46,114 nucleotides of DNA from positions 1 to 46,114 of the forward strand of contig QPMI01000302.1 in assembly GCA_004431415.1 (NCBI GenBank), given 5' to 3'. A program made the translations under genes and the position numbers. The DNA comes from Cyanophora paradoxa. Taxonomy: Eukaryota; Glaucocystophyceae; Cyanophorales; Cyanophoraceae. Below, one piece after another: positions 32,820-43,300 of the stretch (within the stretch, counting starts at the first letter, position 1; every line of letters begins with the position of its first letter). Under the pieces are notes generated by a model that was given only the letters and a program-made list of their open reading frames with translations, was not told the origin of the DNA and made no database searches.

Positions 32820-35800
32820 ATGGCGACGTCGAGCTCCTCGTCCCCAGCGCTCGGAGATAGTGCAGCTGCGAGCTCCTCGTCGCAACCGGGGGCTTCAGCC
32901 ACCTTGACTGCTGCGTCTCTTGCAGCCGTCGCCGGGCGGCCTGCCTGGCGCCCTGCCTCCCCCAGTTCATCAAGTGGAGCGTCTTCAGATCTGGAACCGT
33001 GGCCTTCGGCTACAGATGACGCCACAGCCGCGCCGTGTACAGACGCCGCAGCCGCAGCGGACGCGGCCGGCGGGGACGCGCCGCCCGCGGGCGCGGCGGC
33101 TTCGTCGGCTGCAGATCGCGACAGCTCGCTGCCGTCCGCTGAGGGGAGCGCCCCTGCTTCCGGTGCTCCGAGCGATGAGCCGGCGGCCGGCGAGCCACTG
33201 CCGCTCTCGGCGGCTGCCCTGTTCACCGTCGCGAGCCGCGCCGGCATGTTCGGAACAGGGCCGATACAGCCGGTCGGACGCGGGGGCGGGGCCGCTGCGC
33301 CGCCTCTCCATCAGACCGCGCCGGCGGTGACCACCGAGATAGTCCGCGCCGCTCTGGATGTAGAGGAGGCCGAGCTGCTCTCCTCGCTCGAGCCGGCCCC
33401 CGGCGCTGGCGCCGACCCCAACGCCGCGCCGGTGCGCCGGCCGCGAGCGCACCCTCGCTCGCCGCGCCCTGAGCAAGGCGCAGGCCCCGCAGCGGGCGCC
33501 GCGGCCGCAGTCTGAGGGACCCAGCAAGCGACCCAGGACGGAGCCGCCGCGCCCCGACGGCCCCGCACCGGGCCCTTCTGCGCCGCCCGCGCCCCCGCCG
33601 CGCGCCACCCCGGCCCTTCCCGCTCGCCGCGCCGCCCCGGTTTGTCCCGCCGGCCGCCCCGTTCCGCGCCCCCGCTGGCGATCCGAAACTGGCGCTGGCA
33701 CAGGGGAAGGGGAGCGGGCCGCAGCAGACAGTGGGGCGGCTGGCGGCGCAGCTGAGCGAGGCGCAGCTGGCGCGGGCGACGGCGGAGGGGCGGGCGGCGG
33801 AGCTGGAGCTGCGGCTTCGGGAGGGCGACGCCGAGCGCGAGCGCCTACGCGCCGAGCTTGCCGCCCTCCACGCCCGCCTCGAGGCCCCGGCCCCGCATCC
33901 GCCAGCCCGCCCCCGGCCCCGCCGCCCCCGCCCCGGCCCCCAAGGAGAGCGAGGAGCTCGAGGCCGAGCGGGAGCTACGGGGCCTGCGGGAGGCGGAGCT
34001 CGCGGTGGAGCGGCAGCGGGTGGCGGAGCTGCGGCGGGAGGCGGCGGCGCGGGAGGCGCGCCTCGAGCTGCTCGCGGGGCGGGCCGGGGAGGCGGAGGCG
34101 CTGCGGGCGCGCCTCGAGGACGCGCTGCGCGCCCTCGGCGACCTCCAGCAGCGCCTCACCGCCGCCGAGGCCGCCGGGGAGGCGCAGGGGGCGAGCCCGC
34201 GCCCCCTCTCGCCCTCGTTCCCCTGTTAAAGGCCGGCGCAGGATCCCCGGGCAGCAGCATCGAGCGCGGGGGCGACTGGGCGAGTGGCGGTGGAGCCAGG
34301 CCCAGCGTCAGCGGAGAGGCACCGGCACGCGCGCAGCAGGTCGAGCACGGGAACGGCGTACGACCCGAGCGTGGAGGCGGCAGAGGCGAGCGCGACAGGG
34401 GCGTCACCGAGTGCGGCGGCGGCGGCGGCGGCGGCGGCAGAGCAGCGCGCGGCGGCAGCGGAGGCGAGCGGGAGAGGGCGGCGGTGGCGGGCTGGGACCA
34501 GCTGCAGGGCATCCTCGCGGCCTCGGCCCGCCGCGACCGCGAGCTCATCGCCGCCCTCGAGCAGGCGCCCGCCCGCCCGCCCCCCCCCCCCCCCCGCGCC
34601 CCGCCGCGGCCGCGGACGAGGCGGGAGCGGCGCGCAGGAGCTGGCGTGGACGCGGGAGCGGGTGGAGGCGCTCACGGCGGCCGTCGACGAGGCCCGCGCC
34701 CTCTCCACCAAGGCCCGCCGCGCCCCGCCCCGCCACGCCACGCCGGCGCCGGCGGCAGCGGGGTGACGGGGAGGGGGGCAGTACCTGCTGCGGTCGGCGG
34801 AGGCGGAGCGGGGGAAGGCGGAGGCGGGGCGGGCGGCGGAGGCGGCGGTGGAGGACGCCGCGCAGCAGCGCATCCAGCTCATCTCCACCAACGTCCAGTA
34901 CCAGCAGGTCCTCAAGCGCATGTCCGAGGCGAGCACCCGCGCCCCGCCGCCCCGCCCCCCTGCCCCGCCCCGCTGACGGGCGGCGCGCGGGGGCTGCCGG
35001 CAGATGAGCAACCAGATGGCGTGCTCGGAGCGGTTCGACGAGGAGTACCTGAAGAAGCGGAGCAGCGGCGAGCTGCGGGAGATGCGGGGGCGGCTGAAGC
35101 AGCTGCGCAGGCGCCTCAAGGAGCTCCTGCGCGCCGCCATCTTCAGCGAGTCCGAGCCCTTCCACTGCGTCCGCTGCCGCGCACGGGCCCGCCCCCCTTC
35201 CCCCCCGCCCCGCCCCCGCCCCCCCCCCCTCCGCCCCCGTCGCGCCGACGGGGCCGCGCAGCGCCCGACCTTGGCGCGAGCCTCCCTCCAGCCCTGCGGG
35301 CACCCCGTCTGCGTGTGCGTCCCGCAGCGCCCCGCCCCCGCCGCCGGCGTCGCGCCGGGGCGACGGCGACGGCGGGGCGGGTGCGCAGGGACCGCGGGTG
35401 CGCGCAGCAGATCGCCGTGCACCGTCTGCCGTGCCCCCAGTGCCGCATCGCCACCGCCGGCTTCCTCCGCGGCGCCCCTGGAGACCCGCCGCCCCCTCCC
35501 GGCGCCGCCCCCACCGGGCTCCCCGCCCCCGCCGCCCCAAGCACTGCACGTGCGGCGTTCGGTGCCGCCGCCGCCTCGTCGGCGGTCCCCAGCGCACCTG
35601 GCCCCGCACCAGCAGCCTCCGGCGCCCTCCCCGCTTCGTCCGCACCATCCCGTGCCCCCCCGACTGCCCCGTCACCCGGAACCCCGGGCGCCGTGCCCGC
35701 CGCGCCTCGTGCACCGGGCGCCGTGCCCGCCGCGCCTCGTGCCCCGGGCGCCGTGCCCGCCGCGCCTCGTGCCCCGGGCGCCGTGACCGTGGCGTCTGGC

Positions 35801-36715
35801 ACCCCAGGCGCTGCACCTGCGGCGTCTGGTACCCCAGGCGCCGTGCCCGTGTCGTCCGGTACCCCAGGCGCCGTACTCGTGACGTCTGGCACCCCAGGCG
35901 CTGCACCTGCGGCGTCTGGTACCCCAGGCGCCGTGTCCGTGGCGTCCGGTACCCCAGGCGCCGTACTCGTGACGTCTGGCACCCCAGGCGCTGCACCTGC
36001 GGCGTCTGGTACCCCAGGCGCTGCACCTGCGGCGTCCGGTACCCCAGGAGCTGCACCTGCGGCGTCTGGTGCGCCAGGCGCTGCACCTGCGGCGTCTGTT
36101 ACCCCTGGCGCTGGACCTGCGGCGTCTGGTGCCGCGCCCGCGGCGTCTGGTGCCCCAGGCTCCGTACCCCTGGCGTCCTCTGCTCCGTCCACCCCGGTCC
36201 CGCCGCCTACTGTCCCCGTCGCTCCATCACAGCCGCCACCCAGTGCACCCGCCTCGTCCCAGCCGCCCCGTGCCCAAGCCGCGCCGTCTCGGCGCGCCGC
36301 CGTCCCCGGCAGCGGTACGCAAGCCAGGTCGCAGCGGGCCGCCGCCTCGGCGCCTCCGCCCGAGCCGCGACCTCCGGCGGCCTCCACGAGCAAGAGCAAG
36401 CCCTCGAAGCGGCAGCGTGCGGCCGCACACGAGTCGGGGCAGCCGAAGGAGGTCGTCCGGGGGCCTGCAGGGAGGAGCCAGCGCAGCGAGCAGCGGGGCC
36501 CCGGGGCCGACGAGGCGAGGCAGCCTGGGGTGAGCGCGGCAGTGCAAGCGGGGCTCCCGGAGGGCGCCATGCCCCAGTTCTTCCCTCCCTCGGGCACCCT
36601 CATTCCCGGCAACGTGCTCCCGTCCGCGTGGAATGCAGCTGCCGGCGCCTGGCCGGCCACCCCCTGGCTCCCCATGACCTGGCCCCCCCATGGCCACTGG
36701 CCTCCCGCCCTCTGA
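32820..36715 (+). CDS. Coiled-coil RING-type protein with Ala/Pro decapeptide repeats
   Basis: Probably an E3 ubiquitin ligase. From Met 32820 a Ser/Ala-rich disordered region (to about 33510) includes TEIVRAALDVEEAELLSSLE. Then, after introns, comes a long coiled coil: VGRLAAQLSEAQLARATAEG, LRAELAALHARLE, ERELRGLREAELAVERQRVA, RLELLAGRAGEAEALRARLE, WDQLQGILAASARRDRELIA and LISTNVQYQQVLKRMSE. The helix FDEEYLKKRSSGELREMRGR leads to Cys/His pairs in RING order: FHCVRC (35160), LQPCGHPVC (35290-35312) and HRLPCPQCR (35420-35447). A 10-residue repeat (35681-36181) and a Pro-rich tail follow, ending GHWPPAL, TGA at 36713-36715. The Bre1 (RNF20/40) plan of coiled coil plus RING is similar, but Bre1 ends at its RING. 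The spacing after CGHPVC depends on the splice and is atypical. The Ser/Ala N-terminus could be a separate gene. Confidence 0.6.
35681..36181 (+). repeat. About 16 tandem copies of a 30-bp coding repeat
   Basis: The unit is 30 bp and codes for a decapeptide of the form GAAPAASGTP or GAVPVSSGTP. Copies start at 35681 and every 30 bp up to 36131; the copy at 36131 is shortened to 21 bp, and a last diverged copy spans 36152-36181. The first three copies (APGAVPAAPR type) are almost identical, and the middle ones are mixtures of a few variants (AAPAASGTP, AVLVTSGTP), suggesting unequal exchange. It lies in the C-terminal part of the RING protein. Confidence 0.95.
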
Positions 36716-37380
36716 TGTCGATGCGTCAACAATTGCACGAGGGGCAGCGCAAGCAGATCGCCCCCCTGATCATGAACGTGCGGCGGCCGCCCCGGGTATG
36801 CGATGCACGTGGCATAGTAGGAAACGCATGCTCGCGCATGTGCAAGTCACAGTGTGTGCACGAGGACAATATAATGTCTACACACAACCGCTAAAGCCTA
36901 AGCTCGAGCTGCAGAACCGCTAAAGCCGAGCTCAACATGTTACTTAATGCTACAAATATTAAATCGCACGTACTACATAGAATAGCCGCTAGTAGCGACG
37001 CCGGCAACGGCGTTGGCTAATGTAGATGAATTCGAAACGTTTATAAGTTAAATCAGCTGAGCAGATTACGTGTATGTAGTGTTAAGGTTTATTTATAAAA
37101 TTAATATTCATGAAGCCGAATGTTGTACTCTACGTTAACAAGGTGAATGAAGAATGAGCAAAAGCAGAAATCTGTGCACTGAACTCGAAGCTGTATATAT
37201 GCTATGTGCGAAAATCACAAGATCTGGAGGCTAAGCCTATCTGATTTCTTAGGAAGCCTCTTTACTTGTACATGTACAGTCCTTATGAATGAATCCCGAA
37301 TGTCGACGTCTAGGATTAACAAAATATACGGTTTGGAGGCCGGGCGGCTCAAGCATGCGCGACTCGCTGAGGTCAAGCCC
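36716..37380. other. AT-rich intergenic spacer between two convergent genes
   Basis: The most AT-rich stretch of the window, especially 36940-37200 (TTTATTTATAAAATTAATAT). It lies between the 3' ends of the RING gene (+) and the TmcB-like gene (-). A short duplicated word, AACCGCTAAAGCC, occurs at 36888 and 36915. No coding sequence or RNA gene recognised. Confidence 0.6.
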
Positions 37381-40300
37381 TCAGTCGTCCTCGTTGTCGC
37401 CGTTGATGCCGACAAAGTAGCTGTGCAGGTGCACGCACTGCGCGCGGGGAAGAGGCGAAGTTCGGAGAGGGCGAGGGGGGGGGAGAGACGCGGGGGAGGG
37501 GGGGGGGGGGGGGGGGGGACGGGGGACGCGCCTTGAGGACGACGTCCTTGGGGACCATCTTGAGGATCTGGCCGGCGCGCCCCGTCTCCTCCCCGAGGCG
37601 GGCGAGCATGGGGGCGAAGAGGTAGACTGCGCGGCCCGCCCCCGCGCGCGTCGGCGGGGGCGGGGGCGGGCGTGCGCCACCGGCGCCCGGGGCGCACCGT
37701 AGAGGACCATCAGGAAGATCACAACGAAGCTCAGAATGAGCGCCTGCCGTGGCGCGCCCCGCGCGGAAGCAGCGTGAGCAGGGGCGAGCGCGACCGCGGC
37801 GGGGCGGGCCGGGGGCGGGGGCGGGCCTCCATGAGCTCGATGACGGCCATGGAGGCGACGGCCTCGGTGACGATCGCCCCCACCGCCTGGTTCAGCCCGT
37901 CGTCCAGGTCCCCCTCGTCGATTTCCTGCCCCCCGCCCCGCCACTCATCATCACCACGAAACCCAGAGCTGCAGGCATGCGCAAGGGCGGGCGGCGGCGG
38001 GCGGCGGACCATCATCAGGTTGAGCTGCTTGGAGTTGAGATTGTTGTAGTTGTTCTTGCGCACGATCGACGGGTCCTCCTTGCCCGTGAGCAGCAGGTCG
38101 GGCGCCGTCTCCTGCCGGTCGCCGTGATCGTGAGACGGAAAGTAAGCGCAACACGCGAGCGACGTCGGCGGGAATGCAAGGTCGGACCTGCATGATCATG
38201 GTGACGATGTCGACGACGCCCATGACCAGCGCGTCGAGCCCGTTCACTGCCGCCCCGCGGCCCGCCCCGCCTCAGAGCCGGCACCCGCGATCGCTGGAGC
38301 GCGTCCACTGTGGGGGGGCGCACCGACGAGCTGCATGTCCTCGACGCGGTCCGGCGTGCACTTGCTCTGCTGCAGCCGTAGGCACTCCGAGTCGTACATG
38401 ATCGTGTCCAGCGCCTGCGCCCCCGCGCCCTTCAGCGCCCCGCGCGCCCCCGGCCCCCGGCCGCGGCAGAGGCGGCCCGCCAGAGGGCTCGGACCTTGTT
38501 GCGGCCGTTGGCGCCCGTCACCTGGAACTCTTTGTCGCCGAACTTGAGGCCCTGCGCGCGCCCGAGCTCAGATCAGCACCCCGCCCTCCCTCGCCGCCCG
38601 CCGCGGGGGCCGCGCCCGGGGCGCCGCGTCACGGGCCTGGTGGATGCTCTTGAAGAGCTCCGTCTTCTGCTGGAGCCGCTCGAAGATGTCCTGTCGCTCG
38701 AGGAAGATCCCGTCTGCCCCGCACACGCCCCGCGGCCCGGCCCGTACGCGTCACGAGCCGGCCGGCGCCGTCCCCGGGGCGCCGGCCGGGGCGCACCGTT
38801 GATGTAGAGCTCGCGGGCGTAGAACGCGACCTCGCGCGCGATCGAGCGGCGCTGCGCCCCGCCGCGGGCCTCAGCGCCGGCGGCCGACGATCGCGAACGG
38901 GGGGGCCGCGCGCGGAACGCACGCGGCCGCCGAGGTTGATCTCGTAGGCGAAGCTGCGAGCAGGGCGCGCCGGCGCGCCGCCGTCAGAAACGAGAGGCGG
39001 CGGGGGCGAAAAGGCGGGGTCCGGGCCGGGTCGGAGGCCCTAGGGCGAGGGCGGGGAGGGGCGGACCCCTTGCCGGCGTCGAGGATGACGAAGCAAACAA
39101 TGAAGTTGACGATGAAGATACCGCCGATGATCACCTGAGAGGAGGCTCGCTGCCTTGCACCAGTCCGACAGAACCGGCGCATGCTCACGAAGGCGATGGT
39201 GTACTTGCGGGTGAGCATGTCGAGGATGTCGGGCCCGCGGGACTCCCCCTCCTCCCCCTTCTTCTTCTCCCGCTCCTTCTTCTTCTTCTTCGCCGCCTCG
39301 TCGCCGCTCGAGGAGCCCGAGCCCGAGCTCTTCTCCTTCTTCTCCGACTTGCCGCTCTTCGCCGCCTCCGCCTCCGGATCCTCCCCCTCCCCGCGCTTCT
39401 TCCGCCCCTTGCCCTTGCCCGCGCCCTCCTCCGCGGGAGGGGCGGCCTTGGGGGGCAGCTGGAGGGCGGCCTTCGGGTCCTCCTCCTCCCCGATCGCGAG
39501 CCGCAGCGCCGCCGGCAGGCCCTCGCCGCCCGCCCCGCCCCCCGCCCCCGCGTCGTGCCTGCCGGGCTCCCTGGGGCGGCCGCCGCGGAGCATGCCGCCC
39601 GAGGCGACGCTGGGGCGGCGCTCGAGGGCGGCGCTGGGGCGGCGCAGCTGGAGCGCCCCCTCGCTCGCCCCGGAGCGCCCGCTCGGGCCGCGCTCCCGCT
39701 GCCGCCCTCCTCCGCCTCCACCTCGGGGAAGAGGTCGGCGACGATGGCCCGCCGCTCCTCCCCGCCCGCCTTCCCGTTCTTCCCGCCCTTGCCCGCCTCG
39801 GGGTACGGCGCGTCCATCAGGTCCGGCAGCGCGAGCAGCTCCTCCTGCCGCCGCCTCGCCCCGCTCGGCCCCCGCGGGGGCGGGGGCGGGCCGGGGCGGC
39901 GGGGGCACACGGAGGAGACGGGGGTCTTGGGGTGGGCGGCCTTGGCCCCGCTGCCCCCCGTCCTGCTCCCCGTGCTCCCTCTGCCCCGTCGCCCCCGCTC
40001 GGCCCCGCCCCGTCCCGGGGGCGAGGGGCGCGCGCTGGCGGCGCACGTGAAGGAGCCCAGCGGCCCCGCGTCGGCGCCGGCGTCGGGCCGGCGCCAGGCT
40101 CCTCGTCGTCCGCCCCGCGAGCGCCGCCCCGCCTTCAGCTGCCCCGCGCTCCCTCCCGAGCGCGCCGAGGGGCCTCGCTGGGGCGGCCCGAGGAGGCCCC
40201 GGCGGCGCCCTCCGCCTCGCGCTGCTCGGGCACCGCGGGGAGGGGCGGCACGGGCACCGCCGCCGCCGCCGCCGCCGCCTTCACCTCCGCCTCGCTCTCC

Positions 40301-43300
40301 GTCACACTCGTCGCCCCCGTGTCGCTCTCCCTGCCCCGCCCCCCGTCAGCGCCCCGCCGCCCGGCCTGGCACCGGCCCCACCCGCGCCGGGGGACGCACG
40401 CCGCCTTGCCCTTCTTTTGCTTGCGCCGCGAGGCCCCGCGCTTCTTCTCCTTCCGCCCGCCGTGCTTTTTCCTCGCCTTCTTTTCGCCGGCGCCGCCCTC
40501 GCGATCGCCGTCGGACTTGGGGTCGGGGCCGCCCTCCTCGTCGCTCCCCGCCGCCTCCTCCTCGGCCGGCTTCTTGCGCTGCAGGCGCAGCCGCCGCGTG
40601 CTCCGCGAGCGCGCCCGGCCCCCGTCCGAGTCCTCGTCGCCGCTGGCGGCCTCGGAGCTGCTCGAGGCGGAGCCGCGGCGGCTCTTCCCGCCCTCCTCCC
40701 CGTCCGAGGCCGAGGCGTCCGAGCCGTCCTCGTCCTGCGCCCTCTTGTGCGCCTTGCTGTAGTGCTTCGCCACCTGCTTCAGGAGGGGCCGCGGGATGCC
40801 CGAGAGGATGTCCGAGACGCCCCGCATCGTGATCCGCACGTTCTTGAAGCTCGGCCTGCCCCGACCCGGGCCCGTCACCCCGGCCCCCTCTCGCCGCCCG
40901 GCCCGCCGCGCGCGCAGAGCGGGCCCCGGCGCACCGGAAGACAAAGAGCGCCTCAGAGATGAGGGTGCAGATGGAGACGCAGCAGATGGCGAGCAGGACC
41001 CTGCGCGCAGCGCCGAGTGAGTCGAGAGGGCACGCCAGGCCGGGCCGCGCCCCGCGGCTCGAGGGTCGCGATCGAGGAGAGAGAGGGCCCTCTTCGAACG
41101 CTGCCGCCTCGAAATGGAGCTCGAGGCGGGGCCGCGCGGCGCACCACTTGGCCTTCTCGATGACGCCCATGACCTCGTCCTCGTAGAGGCCGGCCCCCAC
41201 GTTCAGCTCCTCCAGGATCCCGAAGAGCGCTGCGCCCCCGAGCCATCGCTCGCTGCCTCTGCTGCCCACGCGCCGCATTCTCCAAGGGGCGCCAGGGCGC
41301 GCGCACCATTCTGGAAGACAAACTTCACCTCCTTGATCTTCTGCAGGTCTGCGCGCCCGCCGGCCCGTCAGCGCGCCGCGCGCACGCGCCGACGCCTTGC
41401 GCGGGGCGGGGCGCGGGGCCGGACCCCTGAAGTTGTCGGGGTGCATGAGGGAGATGCGCCTGCAGGCGATCATGATCTGCGGGGCGGGGCGATGCTCGCG
41501 TTCTGCATCTTTCGCGCGTGATATCGATATGATGAGGCTCTCTCTGGACTCACGGCGTTGCCGGCGTCCCACATCGACTGCCGCTCGTGGATCTCTGCCC
41601 CGTGACCGTCAGAGGAGAGGAGATGGGGGGCGCGCGGGGCGGACCGTAGATGGGGGGTCCCGGGAAGAACTTGATGATGTCGGCGTCTGGTTGGCGCCAG
41701 TACTCCACCAGCGCCGGCGTCGTGCTCGGCGGCATCCCCGTGTCTGCGCCAAGAGACGACCGGGCAGCGCTCAGAGGGGCCCAGCGCCACACCCGACCCG
41801 CAGAGCAGCCTCGCGCAGGGCTAGGCGGGTGGGTAGCGCCGGCGGCGGACCCTCGTATCCGAAGCTGCGGGCCCGAGCAGGGGGGCGGGGGTGAGGAGGG
41901 GGCGGGGGGCGGGGGTGGGGGCGGTGCGGGGCGGGGGGCGCGGGGCGCGTGCGCACTAGAGGCCGCGGTGGTCGTAGGAGAAGTCCTTCGAGCGGAGGCC
42001 GACCTCGCCCGCCCAGTAGCTGAAGCGCCCCGTGTCTGCCCCAGCGGCACGTGCACCCCCCGTGAGGGGGCGGGGTGCAGGGGGCGCGGGCGAGCGGCGC
42101 GCCGTTGCCGAGGGCGGAGAGGTGCATCCAGCGGATCATGTTGTTGACGGCGACGACGCGGCGGCGCTGGAAGGAGAGGAAGCGGAGGCGCTGGCTGGCC
42201 TGCGTGTACTCGACGAAGAGGAGCTTGACGGCGATGAACATGGCGGTGGCGAGGGCGGCGAGGAAGAGGAGGCCGACGACGACGCCCCAGAAGAGCCTGC
42301 GCACGGCGCGCGTCTCGTTCGCCCGCATCTTCAGCTCCTTGTTCCCCGCCCGCTTCCGCGCCAGCGCGCTCGACGAGGCCCCTGCCGCCCGCCTCAGCCG
42401 GGGGCGGGGGCGGGGCGGGGCGGGGCGGGGCGGGGCGGGGCGGGGACCGGAGGAGGCGGACTCGGAGACGGAGGCGGACTCCTTGGCGGAGGGGCCGCCC
42501 CCCGCGCTCTGCGACTGCGACTGCGACTGCGACGCCGAGAGGGACGCCGTCTTCGACTCCGACTCCTCCACCTCGTCTGCTTTCTGCGCCCCGCCCCCCT
42601 CGGCTCGCGCCCCGGCCCCCCGCCCCGCCCCGCCCCCGCTGACCATGAAGTAGAGCTGCGCCCGCGCCTTGTCGTTCTGCCCGCCCCCGCCGCCCCCTGC
42701 GCGTCAGCCGAGGAGGAGGAGCGGAGGAGGCGGAGGGAGGGCGGGATGTGGCGGGAGAGGAGTAGAATTTCGAAGCCCAATTTATAATTTCGAAGGCTGG
42801 AGGGGCGGGGCCGGGGCGCGCCATGCACTGCTCGAGGAAGGCGGCGTAGGAGCGCAGCAGGATCTTCGAATTGCTGTACCCTACGCACGCGCCCGCGTGA
42901 GGCCGCGCCGGCGCTGCTTGCGCCGCGGGCGCTGGGGGGCGGACGCTTGATGAGGAGGGCGTAGACTTGATCGGCCTCCTTCGCCGTCTGTGCGATGTCC
43001 GCCAGCCTGCGCCGGCGCCCTCAGACGCGAGCGAGGGCGGGCCGGGGCGGGGCGGGCGGGCCGGCGGGGGACGTCGTCCAGGGCGCCCGCCACGTGCAGG
43101 TTCTTCTTCGCGAGGCCGACCCTGCCCCCCCGCCCCGCCCTCGCTCCCCGCACCCCCGCCCCCCGCGCGAGGCCGGCACCAGAAGGCGCGGATGAGCTTG
43201 ATGGTGCGCGTGTGGCCGGTGCGGGCCTGCGGGGGGCCACATGTGTGAGCGGGCCTGCCGGCTTCACGGCTCACGCTCGTGCGCGCGGGGGCCGGCGCGC

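Noticed and set aside
32669-33247. Antisense 192-codon frame rich in Ala/Ser/Glu opposite the RING gene's N-terminus
   Set aside because: It mirrors the plus-strand Ser/Ala-rich frame, which continues further and leads to the coiled coil. No independent conserved motif.
34545-36738. Long minus-strand frames (over 500 codons) across the repeat array
   Set aside because: Also products of the stop-free repeat and high GC. Compositionally biased, without known motifs.
35398-36894. Overlapping plus-strand 498-codon Arg/Cys/Tyr-rich frame
   Set aside because: It is open only because of the 30-bp repeat. The frame that continues from the RING motif CPQCR is the coherent one.
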